Below are positions 42,330 through 55,147 of a stretch of DNA of 64,000 bases, piece by piece. The stretch's first letter is position 1. The number at the start of each line of letters is the position of its first letter. Location of the stretch: contig NC_065888.1 of assembly GCF_905147045.1 (NCBI RefSeq), positions 4,531,001 through 4,595,000 on the forward strand. Direction: 5' to 3'. A program made the translations under genes and the position numbers. The notes below the pieces were generated by a model. It was not told where the DNA came from. It did not search any database and worked only from the letters and a program-made list of their open reading frames with translations. The DNA is from Nymphalis io (Eukaryota; Arthropoda; Insecta; Lepidoptera; Nymphalidae).

Positions 42330-45300
42330 TCAGTTTCCGCTGCTTGTCTTACTTTTCTTTGGCAAGAGATGGTGCTAATGTTACGTCAGCAATGCACGTA
42401 CAGCAGAGCTCCAAAAAAACTTCTAAACATCCACACAAACACAAAATAAAATTTAAATGAACAAAAACCAACCTACCTTATTACAGCCATAAGCGCTAAT
42501 AAAAGGCTCGTCAGTTGGATGCGGTGGATCCCGGTAAATCCTCCGTATTATTGGTGCGAGAAGTTTCGGTGCAGGAGGAACATAGGCTTGACCTCGCCAT
42601 CTGTTTATCTGAGACACGGTCACACCGACGATGATTGTCATCACAGCACCGACGAGGGTATACCACATGTAGGACACGTGTAATATGGGACTCACTTCTG
42701 GACTGAAAAATATTTTTCATGAAATCTTTATAAACGCAACTTACTTGTAAATCATTGTTTCGATAAGGACAAAACCATGAATATATTAAAGAATCATTAA
42801 GTGCTTTTAATAATTAAAAAATATGCACATATAACATTTGTGTGTTTCCGAAAGGGTATATTTTTTTAGCTAACTTATCTGGTTATATTTTGTGCAAGGC
42901 ACCCAGAGCTCACATGACGTCCTGAAATACTTCTAGTTTTTATTGTAAATTTGGCCAACATGTAAGCAAACCCAACTCCCATTATTAGCATTTTCCAATT
43001 GGAAACAAAGGCTACGCATGTAGCCAACAGGTATTATAACACTGTGATTCAAGAATAAGGGAGCATTGACGTCGTAAGAATGGATATTTCTTATGGTACC
43101 AATACGATTCACAGAAGACGTGATTATTTAACCTTGAACAACTCGCATTTTACGTGCCTGATGTTAATAATAAAAAATATATGAGGAACGATAAATTTAA
43201 AGACAATGATAATAAATGTATATTAAATTAATTTACTGGTGGTAGGGCTTTGTGCAAGCCTATCTGGGTAGGTATCAACCACTTATCAAATATTCAACCG
43301 CAAAACAACAGAACTTTTTACTGTTGCGTTCCAGTTTGAACGGCGAGTGAGCCAGTGTTATTACAAGCACAAGGGATATACACCTTAATTCCCAAGGTTG
43401 GTGGTGCATTGGCGATTTAAGCGATGGTTAACATTTCTTATAACGCCAATGTCTTTGGGTTTTGGTGACAACTTACCAACAGGTGCCATATTTGCTCGTC
43501 CGCTTACGTATACTATAAAAAAATGAGATCAAACAATACATACCCGTGGTGAGTCACTGTTTCGACAAGAGTATAATTATACTGGCATCCTTCTGTTGTG
43601 AGAGGTTTGTGAGGGTGATAGATTAGGCCATTGGCAATTGCCAGTTGTGCTGACAAACACCACCACGCCATCACAGCAAGTCCGGTAATGCCGCCCACTA
43701 ATGCTCCCTTAGACAAATAATAATAACGATAAAAAACAAGATATTGTACGCAAGTAGATAGCAATAACATTAAAAAATATTTCAATTTCCTTAAATTTCT
43801 CGATTACTTCCGCATTAGGCAAAACAGATACATTTACCTTCAGTATACCTTTATCCTTCATCACATACATTCACGTAACTATTATACAAAGTATTTTTTT
43901 ATTAAATGAATACATTTTGCTATTAATATTAATATTACCAAAGCATCCACCCATGGCATTAAAATTCCCATTGAAAAAACACCGAGCTGCGGTCCCATTG
44001 TCATAGCTTCCAGCGTCATCGTGAGCTGCAAGATTGTTCCCATCTTTTCGACAATGAATACCAATCCTGTAAACATTAAAAAAAACTTGTAAATACTTAA
44101 ATTGTGTTAAAAAAATATATATTTCTTTACTAAGCCTTAAAGTATTCATTAGTAATATAACTATTTTGGTTTCATAATATCGCCGATCGATTTATTGTGA
44201 AATGACGATTCAAAAGTGCTACTCAGTCTGCTTGAATAGAAAATATTTAGATTTTTATTTTAATTATTATTCATGAATTGTTATTCATTCGCTACATAGA
44301 GATACCTAAAAAATTCGGTAATTTTATAAGACTATTTTAGTCTCTCCTATGATTTCTATCTTTCTCTAAAGCTAAAGATCATATAAAAAATATCATGTAT
44401 GTAGTAAATGTAGTCAATATCCTATAAATAAAGAATTTCTTATAAAAGTCTATTAACAATCTGTAACATATTATATTATTCTCGTAATTATAAGAAGAAT
44501 AAAAGACTTCGACAAATTTGCTCTATTATTATGGAAGTGATATTATATTACATGCAATTTTTGAAAAAAAAATAAGTTGATGCGCCTCAAATCACTAGAT
44601 TTATTTTTAAACAAACGTAAATATAAAATTAGCTATGCTTACAATTCATAAAATTGCTTCTAAAGCACATAAATTTCAGCTGTTAGTTATATATAAATTA
44701 TAAGGATATATTTTATACTAGTTTTCACTCGCGTATTACGAGAAAAAGGTAGATATGACCTCTCTTGGGGCTAAAGCTCGCAATATACCAAACTTCATCG
44801 GTTTCTATCTATTTTATCCGTGCAGTGACGGAGAAAGAATACATTTCACTGCCCCTCTCTTTCCCATGGGTGTCGTAAGAGGCGACTAAGGGATATCTGA
44901 GCGACCATCTGCTCATCTGGTGGTAGGATGCTAACATCCGCTTGGCTTGTTACCACCGTACGCATGGTGAAAAACTCGTGAAGTGGCTTGCAGCCGCGTT
45001 TCGAGGTCAGCCAGCGTACAGCCAGAGCCCGAGCGAGTATTGCCGCGATGGGTGTTGGTCCGGTTGGAGACGGCTGTTGAACCAATGCCGGGGGAAACTG
45101 TATTGACCTGCCGGTCAGGGAGACCCGAAGAAACGGCTGTTCCGCTGGCCGCCCGTGGCATAGTACAGGGGCCCGAGCGTGCCTAACCAGCTCGTGAGGC
45201 TGCCCCACCAGGCCACGCATAATCTCGGGGTGGACCGTCGTGCCGGTTGGTGACCGGTAGGTGGGGTCCCGGCGGCCACTTCCGGGGGGGTTCGGGGGCC

Positions 45301-48300
45301 CTTCCGTCCGGCGGGTCAGTGTATTTTTCCTTTTGGCAACCACTTGGGGAAACACGCCTCCACACTTTGCCCATCCCTATCGTGGCAATACATCGCTCGC
45401 TTCACGTCTCTTTTCCATTTAATTTCTCCCAAATGGCGCAACAAAAAAGAAATAACGGTCGTACAGCGGTGCTCACCCCCACCATACCCTCGCTGTTTGA
45501 GGTCGAGTTCTCTAACATCCGAGGACTCCACACTAACCTCAACGCTGTCCACCACCATCTCGAGACAGCACGGCCAGCAATGTTGTTTCTCACGGAGACA
45601 CAAATACTCCGTCCTGCCGATACCAGCTACCTTAATTATCCCGGCTACACGCTTGAAGAATCCTTCAAAGCGAAAGCCGGAGTATGCTTGTTCGTCAGGA
45701 CGGATGTTTGCTGTCACCGACTGCGCTGCTTGGAGGACCCCTCCTTCTCCATGTTGGTGGTACGTGTGGACCTGGTTCGTCAGAGCCGAGTCTACGTGTG
45801 CCTCTACAGATCCCACAATGGTGACTTGGAGACAAGCCGACTATTTGACCATCTTAGTCGGGTGGCAGATGCTGCGCAAGAGCAATTTCCTAACGCGGAA
45901 TTGGTGTTTTTGGGGGACTTTAATGCTCACCACGAATCCTGGTTGAAATCCCTCAAAACTGACCATGCTGGAAGGACTGCTCATGCTTTTGCTCTCACAC
46001 ATGACTTGACCCAACTGGTTGATCAGCCCACCAGGATCCCAGACATTGATGGGCAAGCACCTTCTCTACTGGACCTTCTGCTGACTTCTCACCCGGTGGA
46101 ATATCAGGTCGTGGTTCAGGCTCCTCTTGGCTCTTCGGATCACAGCCTTATTTCTACCAGAGTGCCACAGGCCAAGCTGCCGCCTCTAGCGGTATGCAAA
46201 CGTCGCGTTTGGCACTATAAGTCGGCGGATTGGGACGGTATGCGCGATTACTATGCGTCGGTCCCTTGGAAGGAACGTTGCTTCAGTGGGAATGACCCGA
46301 CAGCTAGTGCCGCTGCTGTTGCTGGCGAGATCATGCTGGGAATGGAATACTACATTCCTAGCTCAGATCTCGTCAGTAGGAGTACGCGTAACCGTTGGTT
46401 CACTCGTGAATGTGCCGATGCTGTATCAGCTAAGCAGGCGGCATATCGCAAGTGGATCAACGGCTGCATTAGCGGGGCATCTAACATTGACTCACTGAAA
46501 GCAAACTATAATAAAAATTCCAAGTCCTGTAGAAAGGCATACACGAGAGCGGATGCACAGCGCATTGTACAGATTGGTCATGACCTTGTTTCGCATCCTA
46601 GGGGCTCCCGTAGCTTCTGGCGTCTGACCAAGTCTGTGCAAAACAATTTCTGCCAACCTTCGCTGCCACCGCTCAGAAATCCGGACGGATCGCTAGCTCA
46701 CAGTCCGCAAGAGCAAGCTGATCTCCTGGCTAAACTCTTTGCCGACAATTCCGTCATCGATGATTGTAGTGCACTGCCACCTACAATACCTGCATGTGGC
46801 CATACGATGCCTGACATTAAAATCAGGCAACGTGATGTTCGTGCGGAGCTGCAATCACTTGACGTACGGAAAGCTAGCGGTCCCGATGGAATACCAGCCA
46901 TAGTGCTGAAGAAGTGCGCAGCGGAGCTGTCTCCTGTGTTAACGCGCCTGTTCCAACTTTCTCTCTCTTCGGGAAGTGTGCCGGAGGCTTGGAGAAGAGC
47001 TAATGTGCAAGCGGTTCCCAAAAAAGGGGATCGGTCTGACCCGGCAAATTATCGGCCAATAGCTATCACCTCAGTACTTTGTAAGGTGATGGAACGGATT
47101 TTAAACAACCAACTGATCCATTACCTAGAAGATCACTGTCTAATTAATGATCGTCAATACGGGTTTCGACCAAAACGGTCCACAGGTGATCTTCTAGCGT
47201 ACGTAACACACCTCTGGGGTGAAGCTATCGACAAGCATGGAGAATCGTTGGCTGTCAGCCTCGATATCTCCAAGGCTTTCGACAGGGTCTGGCACAGAGG
47301 TCTTCTCTCCAAGCTACCGGCATATGGTCTGCCTGTTCAGCTATGCACCTGGATTGCCAGCTTCCTACACAAGCGTAGCCTTCGTGTTTTAGTAGATGGT
47401 TGCGCTTCACAATTCTATGTAGTGAATGCTGGGGTCCCCCAGGGATCTGTGCTATCTCCCACACTCTTTCTTTTGCATATCAATGATATGCTCTCCCTTG
47501 GGAACATACATTGCTATGCAGATGATAGTACAGTGCATGGTGGATACCACGGACGCGCAGTGGCTGGGCGGGCGGAAACTGAGGAGAGGCGGGAGAATCT
47601 TGTCATTGAACTCGATAGGACGTTAGATCTCATCGCCAAATGGGGCTCTGATAATCTTGTTGAGTTTAATGCCAAGAAAACACAGGTATGCGCTCACACG
47701 GCGAAAAAGTCAACATTTTCCCCTCTTCCCTCCCTCTGTGGTACTCCGCTGGTGATGCAAAGCAAAATCGCCATGCTGGGGATTGACGTTCGCTGCGACC
47801 TTAGTCCAAGGGATTACATCGAGGCTGTTATAAAAACAGCTTCACGGAAACTCGGAGTTCTGAACAAGGTGCGGCGCTTTTTCACGCCACAACAACTGTG
47901 CCTGCTGTACAAAACACAGGTACGGTCTTGCGTGGAATATTGCTCGCACCTTTGGGATGGCTCCGCTAAGTACCTACTTGAGGCCTTGGACCGGTTGCAG
48001 CGACGTGCCGTACGCATTATTGGCGACGTAAAGGTCACAAACACCCTTGAACCTTTACAATTGCGTCGTGAGATAGCAGCACTGAGCGCTTTCTATCGAC
48101 TGTATCACGGCGAGTGCTCTGAGGAATTATTCTCTCTAATTCCTGCTTCCCCCTTCCTTCTTAAGTCCACGCGAGCTGGTTCTCGATGTCACCGCCTAAC
48201 TGTGACATCAATTCCATCGCGAACAAAGAAATTTGGCAACTCCTTTCTTTGTCGCACTTCCAAAAAATGGAATTCCTTACCAGCTCACGTATTCCCCTCC

Positions 48301-51300
48301 TCTTACAACCCGGGTTCCTTCAAACGAGGCGTGAAGAGGCATCTTGCGGGCCGGCAAGGCGAAGGCGGCTAGTGCAGAACGTTTTTCCCGTCTGTACTGG
48401 CCGTCGTCGCGTTTGGACTCTACTACCGCTTACCATCAGGTGGAGTGGAGTCATTTGCCCTCCCGGCGATATAAAAAAAAAAAAAAAATCTATCGGTTTT
48501 AAAAACTCTCACGTGCATGGAAGTTTGCCAGTAGATTTTTGTTTTTGTGAGTTATCTAGTAAAGTAAAGTATATAATAACTCGCAATATTTACCTAAGCA
48601 AAGTATTCCCAGCATTATAACGACACCTTTTAAAAGCCAGTTGGTTTGCCTTTCAGAAAGTTGCGTCTTGTAAAATGGTTTGTAAAAATCTTCCAACACC
48701 ACCGCTGACATTGAATTCAAACTTGTTGATAAAGAGCTAAAAAAATTGAACTCCTTAATGTGAAATTAAAAATAACGATACACAAAAAAGTGTATTAGAT
48801 TTTTATGTGCTATTGCTACAGCACATCTATATTGATGAAGGATTTGGAACACAGTGTTTAACCACTTATTTGTGATTTTATTATAGATACTAAATTATTA
48901 TTATTTATTCATTTGTAAAGCACCTATTTAGGTGCTTGCCTGCAAATAAGCTTTATATAAAATTTTTGAACCATTTTGCCTAAACACTACTTACAAAAAA
49001 TAGATAAATATAAAATAACAATATAACCTAAGTGCTGCGCTAAATATTCCCGCGATAAAAACACCAGGCAGCCCAGGTATATCACCAAGAACATCCATGA
49101 CTAGTAACGGCAGCAATTGATCTTTTGCCTTCGCTAACTGAAAAAATATATAATTTAACAACAATCAATATAACAACACACAGCTGAGACGGCCCAGTGG
49201 TAAGAACACGTGAATCTTAACCGATGATCGTGGGTTCAAACCCAAACAAGCACCATTGAATTTTCATGTACTTAATTTGTGATTTTAATGCATCTCGTGA
49301 TTTACGGTGATGGAAAACATCGTGAGGAAACCTGCATGTGTCAAATTTCACTGAAATTCTACAACATGTGTATTCCACCAAACCGCATTAGAGCAGCGTG
49401 GTGGGATAAGCTCCAAACATTTTACTCAAAAAGGGAGAGGAGGCTAAGGCCTCCTCTCCTTTCTGGGCTAAGGCCCAGCTGTGGGACATTCACAAGCTGT
49501 TACCATTTTAAAAAATAACCTGTATCTCTACCTATATCTCTCTATTTTTAAGATAACAAAGTCAAAACAACCATTTTATTTTTATTTTAGACTAGCGTTG
49601 ATTGAATGAATGGATTAATAATGAATTCAAATAGACATTAAATACGTTAAAATAAAAATGACTGCCACTTCAGAATTTTGGGCACAAACTAAATTCCACC
49701 GCAGATTTTGTTAGTAGTAAATATTAGAAGATATTTTAATGATTAAACAATTAAATTAACTTAATGTCATAAACATACCTTTGTTTGTAGAGGATCACAA
49801 TCATAAAACCGAGCATATATCAGCAACCCACAATACAAGCAGAAACAGTACAGTATTGATATACCAATGCAGAACAAAACAACTGCCCTGTAAACATAAT
49901 ATTAGCTACACCATTATCTAATAGAGAATTGCGCAAGTTAGTAGGACACATCTCAATTTAAGCGGGAAGCAATTTCATCTTGAATTTATGTGATCTTAAT
50001 GATTAGTAAGTAGTGATATAGCCGTGATGATATAGCCGCGATATGGCGTAAATATAAAATAGGCATCAGGTTGACCTTGCTACCATTTGACACAACATGC
50101 AACGTTAAGCTATTAAGGCTTGAGAGGAGCTTAAGCAATTCAGGCCTTATTTTACTGGCAGTTTCTTTGTATAGTCAATATATGAATAAAATATATGTAT
50201 TTGCTATCATTACCATTTGGCGCCTCGCAAGGTTGGCAGGGCCAAGTAACGCTGTACCATTGTTTGATTTACAGAATTTGCTTGAAGCCAATATATCAGA
50301 CCACCAAAGATCAAATTCCAGATGGTGTGACGAGCGGTAGGACGAGGATCCCAGCTGTATAAATGAAGAACTATTTCAAGCGGACCTCAAGTTGAAATAA
50401 AAATAATGTTTTCATTAATATAAAATAAATTTCTACTCATTTATAATAAATAATCTACTTAGGCGCTTCAATCCGTCCACTTTCCATATTTCTCCGCCAT
50501 ACTGTTTCTATACCACCAACATCTATAGTTCCTTTAATAGCTACTAAAGCCATAGCTCCCACCATAGATGTAATTTGAATAACATCTGTCCATACAACAG
50601 CTTGCAGTCCACCCTAAAACGATGTATATATTATGATTGTGATACAGAAATAAAAAGCCATTTCAGGTGCCAAAGTGGTACCACGTGGTATCACGATACT
50701 TACTGCACTTGTGTAAAAAATGCAAACTAAACAAACTATTGGCGTGATCACGTGAATGTCGACACCAGTAACTGAAACAATTATTTTTTGAAATTGGAAC
50801 GTCATAGCTTGCAGTTCAACATTGAATTTTATATTTATTATAATCACCTTGATTAAAAGCTAATGCCGGCACGTAAATGACAATCGGAAGCCAACCTATC
50901 TGGAAAATATTACAAAGCGTCATGATATCGTAATAAGCAGGCACTATGTTTGGTACAATGCTTTACTAACGTTTTAACGTTAACTGATACAAGCATTAAT
51001 AGAAATGCTTATATTTTCTTTCTTTAATTCCGGTCCGGTGGAAACACACGTGATGCTCAACTGACGATTGCATCGACCAAACATGGACAAGCGCTAATAA
51101 AATGGTCGTTTGCTTCTTTTGTATCTGCTTATAATTATGATATGGCTAATTATGGAGGAAAACATAATGAGGAAACATTAGCGGATAAAAATCTACAACA
51201 TGTATATTCAATAACTAAAATTAGATTAGCATGGTGGAATAAACTCCAAATATTTTCCCCAAAAGGAGGCCTTAGCCTAGCAGTGGGACAATTTTTCAGG

Positions 51301-53188
51301 TTGTTCCTTTATTTAATTCAACCGGAATAATCAGGTAAAAATATTAATGTTACCAAAAATATTTATATAAGTGTTAACAATAGGAGTTAGAAATTAGTAA
51401 GAAGTAGAATAAGAGTTGGAAAGTATAAAAGTAATTTTATTTATCTTACCAATGTGAAAGTGAACAGGATTGATCCAAACAATCGAACTTTATTGTCGTA
51501 CCTCATTGATAAGTACTGTAAAAAGTAAGTTAGATAAGCCTTATGTTAAACCCAATCAAGTCAGTTCTAGTGATAAATAATCCATTTCTGTTATTTAACA
51601 AAGAAAATAAGATTATTAAAATTAATATTTCACCCTTAAGATATAGGAATGGGCAGGTAGTTAAATATAAGTAATTTAAGGCTCATTCTCTACATATGTA
51701 TAAGCAAAGGCTCAAAATCAATATTAACACATTAAAACTTTAGCATATTTTTTTTCGTATTCATATATAGACATAATAAATAAATGGAAGCAAATAAAAT
51801 CTTTAAAAATTTTCAGTACCACTTTATTTCTATTTCCCAAGAATTCCTGCCTTACAAATAAAACAGCCCTAGATGAAAAAACGATAAATGACTCCTTATA
51901 TATAAAGTATTGTAACTCAAAACTGTATGTGTGTAGGACCAAATTTATTAAATACTATATATTTTTAACAAATATTTTAAGTATATCACATACCGAAATG
52001 CTTGTCAGTTTCCTTATTATAGTTGTGTCTAAAATTTCATGCAATTATTATACAGAAAAATGATGTTTGTAAACGTTCAAAATATTTAATGAAATACAAC
52101 AAGATAACTGTATACGTAAATTTGGATAAGGAAAAATTAAAAAAAAATGATTGATAAGAATTCAATATTAGTTTTTTACCTCATAATTAGACGTGATTTT
52201 GAGGTCATGAAATACTGGTAAATAAACCTGGGTCATAATGAGTGACATAAGTAATATCCCACCCATGATGTAGGCATATTGGGTCCCATACATATACACT
52301 TCGGTTGGTGATCCAAGCAACGTAATACCTGAGACGAAACTGAAATATAATTATTTTATTAATTAATTAGTTTAAATATATGTAAATTCTAGCAATACTG
52401 CAGCGCCAGCTAGTGGTGTGGCAACATAGTGGTTCTTATAAAGACAGTAACTGCCTCTATCAGTTTTAACTAGTGGTAGGACTTTGTGCAAGCTCGTCTG
52501 GGTAGGTATCACCCACTCATCAGATATTCTACCGCAAAACAGAAGTACTTGGTATTGTTGTATTCCGGTTTGAAGGGGGAGTGAGCCAGTGTAAATACAG
52601 GCACGAGGGACATAACATCTTAGTTCCCAAGGTTGATGGTGCATTGGCGACGTAAGCGATGGTTAACATTTATTACAATGCCAATGTCTATAGGAGTTGG
52701 TAACCACTTACCATTAGGTGGCCCATATGCTTGTCTGCCTACCTACTCTATAAAAAAAAACCTCACGGCAAACACCGTATATTTTGTCTAAAAAAACATG
52801 ATGGTAAATAAACGTCAATTCATTAAAATAAGATATAATGATTGATTTAGTCTTCTTTACTTTATTACATTTTCAAATTTGAATGCATTTTACTAAAAGA
52901 AGCATTTGCAAATAAAAAGTTACATAAGTATTTTTTAAATTTATTACCATATTCGTTTAATATCTTATGAACTTACCTTGCTACCAACGACATGGAAACT
53001 GGAATCACCTTCATGTTCCTACCTCCAAGAAGGTAATCATTCTGTGTCGTTTGTTTTTTAAAGAATCCCCAATAAACGCCAACGAACGCACTTATCGCTA
53101 ACATGAACACAAATACAACATAATCAACCCAAGTAAATCTTTGCATCTGATACATCGCGTTTGAGACCATATTTTCGGATCCACTCAT
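42330..53188 (-). CDS. SLC5 sodium/solute symporter (SLC5-B)
   Basis: Fourteen exons close in phase on minus: 53188-52977, 52339-52180, 51515-51450, 50899-50848, 50771-50704, 50613-50481, 50385-50214, 49887-49779, 49137-49028, 48736-48594, 44066-43939, 43707-43544, 42702-42477, 42374-42330 (1788 nt, 595 residues). Start ATG at 53188 (MSGSENMVS). The first five exons equal those of SLC5-A in length. Motifs: DYLLGGRNMKVIPVSMSL, GGLQAVVWTDVIQ, VNQTMVQRYLALP, NSMSAVVLEDFYKPF. The 15-codon last exon is less certain; without it the protein would end shortly after 42477. Membrane Na+-coupled transporter, substrate unknown. Unlike SLC5-A, the eighth exon is split in two. The intron at 48593-44067 holds a full LINE in the opposite orientation. 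It is a diverged tandem paralog of SLC5-A. Confidence 0.88.
43234..43517 (-). repeat. Repeat type B, long copy
   Basis: Minus-strand repeat B from ACTGGTGGTAGGGCTTTGTG to CGTCCGCTTACGTATACTAT, inside an SLC5-B intron. Confidence 0.85.
44817..48488 (+). mobile_element. Full-length LINE in an SLC5-B intron
   Basis: It begins TCCGTGCAGTGACGGAG, has a GC-rich 5' region of about 0.6 kb, one long endonuclease/reverse-transcriptase ORF and a 3' UTR ending CCCTCCCGGCGATAT plus a run of A. An imperfect 13-bp target duplication fits: TCTATCTATTTTA at 44804-44816 and TCTATCGGTTTTA at 48489-48501. A 5' fragment (26345-26455) and a 3' fragment (57936-58092) of the same family are in the window. It belongs to the CR1/L2/Jockey group by motif style; I do not assign the clade. 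It runs opposite to the host gene. Confidence 0.88.
45433..48372 (+). CDS. LINE endonuclease/reverse transcriptase
   Basis: The frame opens at about 45247 without ATG; ATG 45433 (MAQQKRNNGRTAV) gives 979 residues. The endonuclease domain has FSNIRGLHTNL, LFLTETQ, FLGDFNAHHESW and GSSDHSLI. The reverse transcriptase has ASGPDGIPA, NYRPIAITSVLCKVMERI, YGFRPKRST, SLDISKAFDRVWH, GVPQGSVLSP and the catalytic YADD starting at residue 695. No stop or frameshift was seen, so this copy may be coding-competent. No separate ORF1 was recognised in the 600 bp upstream. Confidence 0.9.
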   Translation: MAQQKRNNGRTAVLTPTIPSLFEVEFSNIRGLHTNLNAVHHHLETARPAMLFLTETQILRPADTSYLNYPGYTLEESFKAKAGVCLFVRTDVCCHRLRCLEDPSFSMLVVRVDLVRQSRVYVCLYRSHNGDLETSRLFDHLSRVADAAQEQFPNAELVFLGDFNAHHESWLKSLKTDHAGRTAHAFALTHDLTQLVDQPTRIPDIDGQAPSLLDLLLTSHPVEYQVVVQAPLGSSDHSLISTRVPQAKLPPLAVCKRRVWHYKSADWDGMRDYYASVPWKERCFSGNDPTASAAAVAGEIMLGMEYYIPSSDLVSRSTRNRWFTRECADAVSAKQAAYRKWINGCISGASNIDSLKANYNKNSKSCRKAYTRADAQRIVQIGHDLVSHPRGSRSFWRLTKSVQNNFCQPSLPPLRNPDGSLAHSPQEQADLLAKLFADNSVIDDCSALPPTIPACGHTMPDIKIRQRDVRAELQSLDVRKASGPDGIPAIVLKKCAAELSPVLTRLFQLSLSSGSVPEAWRRANVQAVPKKGDRSDPANYRPIAITSVLCKVMERILNNQLIHYLEDHCLINDRQYGFRPKRSTGDLLAYVTHLWGEAIDKHGESLAVSLDISKAFDRVWHRGLLSKLPAYGLPVQLCTWIASFLHKRSLRVLVDGCASQFYVVNAGVPQGSVLSPTLFLLHINDMLSLGNIHCYADDSTVHGGYHGRAVAGRAETEERRENLVIELDRTLDLIAKWGSDNLVEFNAKKTQVCAHTAKKSTFSPLPSLCGTPLVMQSKIAMLGIDVRCDLSPRDYIEAVIKTASRKLGVLNKVRRFFTPQQLCLLYKTQVRSCVEYCSHLWDGSAKYLLEALDRLQRRAVRIIGDVKVTNTLEPLQLRREIAALSAFYRLYHGECSEELFSLIPASPFLLKSTRAGSRCHRLTVTSIPSRTKKFGNSFLCRTSKKWNSLPAHVFPSSYNPGSFKRGVKRHLAGRQGEGG
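49184..49505 (+). mobile_element. tRNA-derived SINE type A
   Basis: Head GCTGAGACGGCCCAGTGGTA, B box GGTTCAAACCC, body and end as in 26742-27046 but with more changes and a small inverted insertion near 49440-49470. Confidence 0.85.
51140..51310 (+). repeat. Degraded SINE type A
   Basis: GAGGAAACATTAGCGG, TGGTGGAATAAACTCCAAAT and GGCCTTAGCCTAGCAGTGGG mark a truncated, mutated copy in an SLC5-B intron. Confidence 0.7.
52464..52755 (-). repeat. Repeat type B, long copy
   Basis: Minus-strand repeat B in SLC5-B intron 1, from AACTAGTGGTAGGACTTTGTG to GCCTACCTACTCTATAAA. Confidence 0.85.
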
Positions 53189-55147
53189 TTTTAAAAATAT
53201 TAAGGTGTCATAGATTCTAACATTAGGGTTCCTACGCGCAAATGGCACGTTAGCAGATATAGAAGTACGCACATAAAGTAGAGGTATAGGTTCAATCTGT
53301 TACAATGAAACAATTACGATAACTCGCAATTTAAAAGAGGATGTTGCGAGTACCCCTCCAATAACCACCAGGACCGAATCGGGAACTGACTAATCCATAT
53401 TTAAATTTCAAGGCAAACATTCTTATTTTCGATTTCAAATGGACTATACATATCAGTACCATAACTTTATCAGTGTAATTTCACTGATCTGATTGACAAA
53501 ATTTCAAGAAAAGTTGTTTTTTTTCGAATTTCCATTAAAAGCTACAAGATAAATATAAAGTAAGTATACAGTTACATTAAATTATAGTAATTATTGGTTT
53601 GTGGGAACTTAAGTACGACATATACATATGTTTCCGATTAGCACAATCCCATAGAAAGAGTGTCGTGATATCAAAAGTGTTATACTTATTTCGGGCTTAA
53701 TATCATTCGTCAAGTGTCCGGATAGTACTTTGTTCCAATAAAGCAAATCAAAAATTACTGAACTTTCAAACACCATTACTTGTATAACAAACATGTCTAC
53801 GTATTTACAAAATGGTAGGCTAGAAGTTAGCGACAACACTTTGTCATAACCTGGACGTGAGGTTCAGTGCGCTGCGGTCATCGTCAGCAACCTAAAAGCT
53901 AAAATATTTTTGTCTGCAATAACCTATTTATTAATATTAAACTATAAATAAGTATTATTTATTATTATAATTATTAAGCCTAGTGTTTAATAAATTTTTT
54001 AGCAATTTAAGCTATAGGGTAAATAGGTAAAAATAACTTGGATTTATAAGGATACTCCCCTCATATGATCTGCATCTTGACCGCTGAAGAACGTCCATTA
54101 TCAAACAATTCTATAGATCTCGCCTCCTTATGTTTCCCCCATAGGTCCTATGATTTGAAACTTAAATAAGTTATTTAGCCAAGTTCTTCTCCGATCCAAA
54201 TATCCAGCTGTAAAATGTTAAATAAAAAGTAGGATATGGAACTAAGTATCCGTGCGGACGCAAGGAGGACGGGCAAATGAGCCAACTGATGTTAATTGGT
54301 CATCACCACCCAAAGACATTAGTGATGTAAGTAATAGTGATGTAAGAAAATCGCCAATGCCTTGGAACGAAGATGTTATGTGCCTTGTGCCTTTAGTTCC
54401 ACTGGCTCACTCATCCTTCAAACCGGAATATCTGATGAACTTATATCTGATTATTTTCTTAAATACTTATTTGTACGAATAATGACAGCCAGACTAGAAC
54501 AAAATGTTATAACATTGTGATTAACGATTATGATTAAAATATGTAATCACCAATCACAATAACAATATAACGAAAATAATTAAAAAAGTAAAGTGAGTGA
54601 ATGAATCAAGTAAGTGCCCCAGAGCATGCCGGGCTCAAGAGGGCGGGCTCTTCACAATTAATCAAAGTTAAGCTGTTGTCTTATTATTATAATAATATAT
54701 ATTTATTCACACGCAAAGAAGCAGAGACGGTATGACGCCATAAGTTAACATCATGGCGTATGCTGTGACGGCATCGGTATGCCGGTGCACAGCATACGAA
54801 TCCGTTTTACACTTAAGACGCACCAATATATATTTAAAAAAGATGTGAGTTTTCCTATCAACAACTGATATCGGCTGTAACGTGATTGAGAATAAAACAA
54901 AAACTATGTAATTAGTATATAGTAGAATGATATGACTTAATGTATGATTTCTAAACGGAAACTATATAGAATATCATATCAGTCTTAAAAATAATAACAA
55001 TTGACTTTTGACACGTGAAATGTCATAAATATTGATCACTACTATACTATATCACCACTACGTTTTGCTGTAATAGTGTAAACAAATATACCGTGCACGT
55101 GCTGTACTTTGTTATTAAATATTCTAATAGCTCAAGCTTATTAAAAA
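53189..55147. other. Intergenic region between SLC5-B and Rrp42
   Basis: The two genes diverge from here (SLC5-B minus, Rrp42 plus), so both promoters should lie in it. I recognise only a degraded repeat B (about 54250-54440) and a hairpin (54757-54798). No gene seen. Confidence 0.5.
54757..54798. repeat. 42-nt hairpin
   Basis: CGTATGCTGTG pairs with CACAGCATACG, and inside it CGGCAT pairs with ATGCCG around a 4-base loop. Function unknown; could be a terminal hairpin of a small transposon. Confidence 0.75.
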
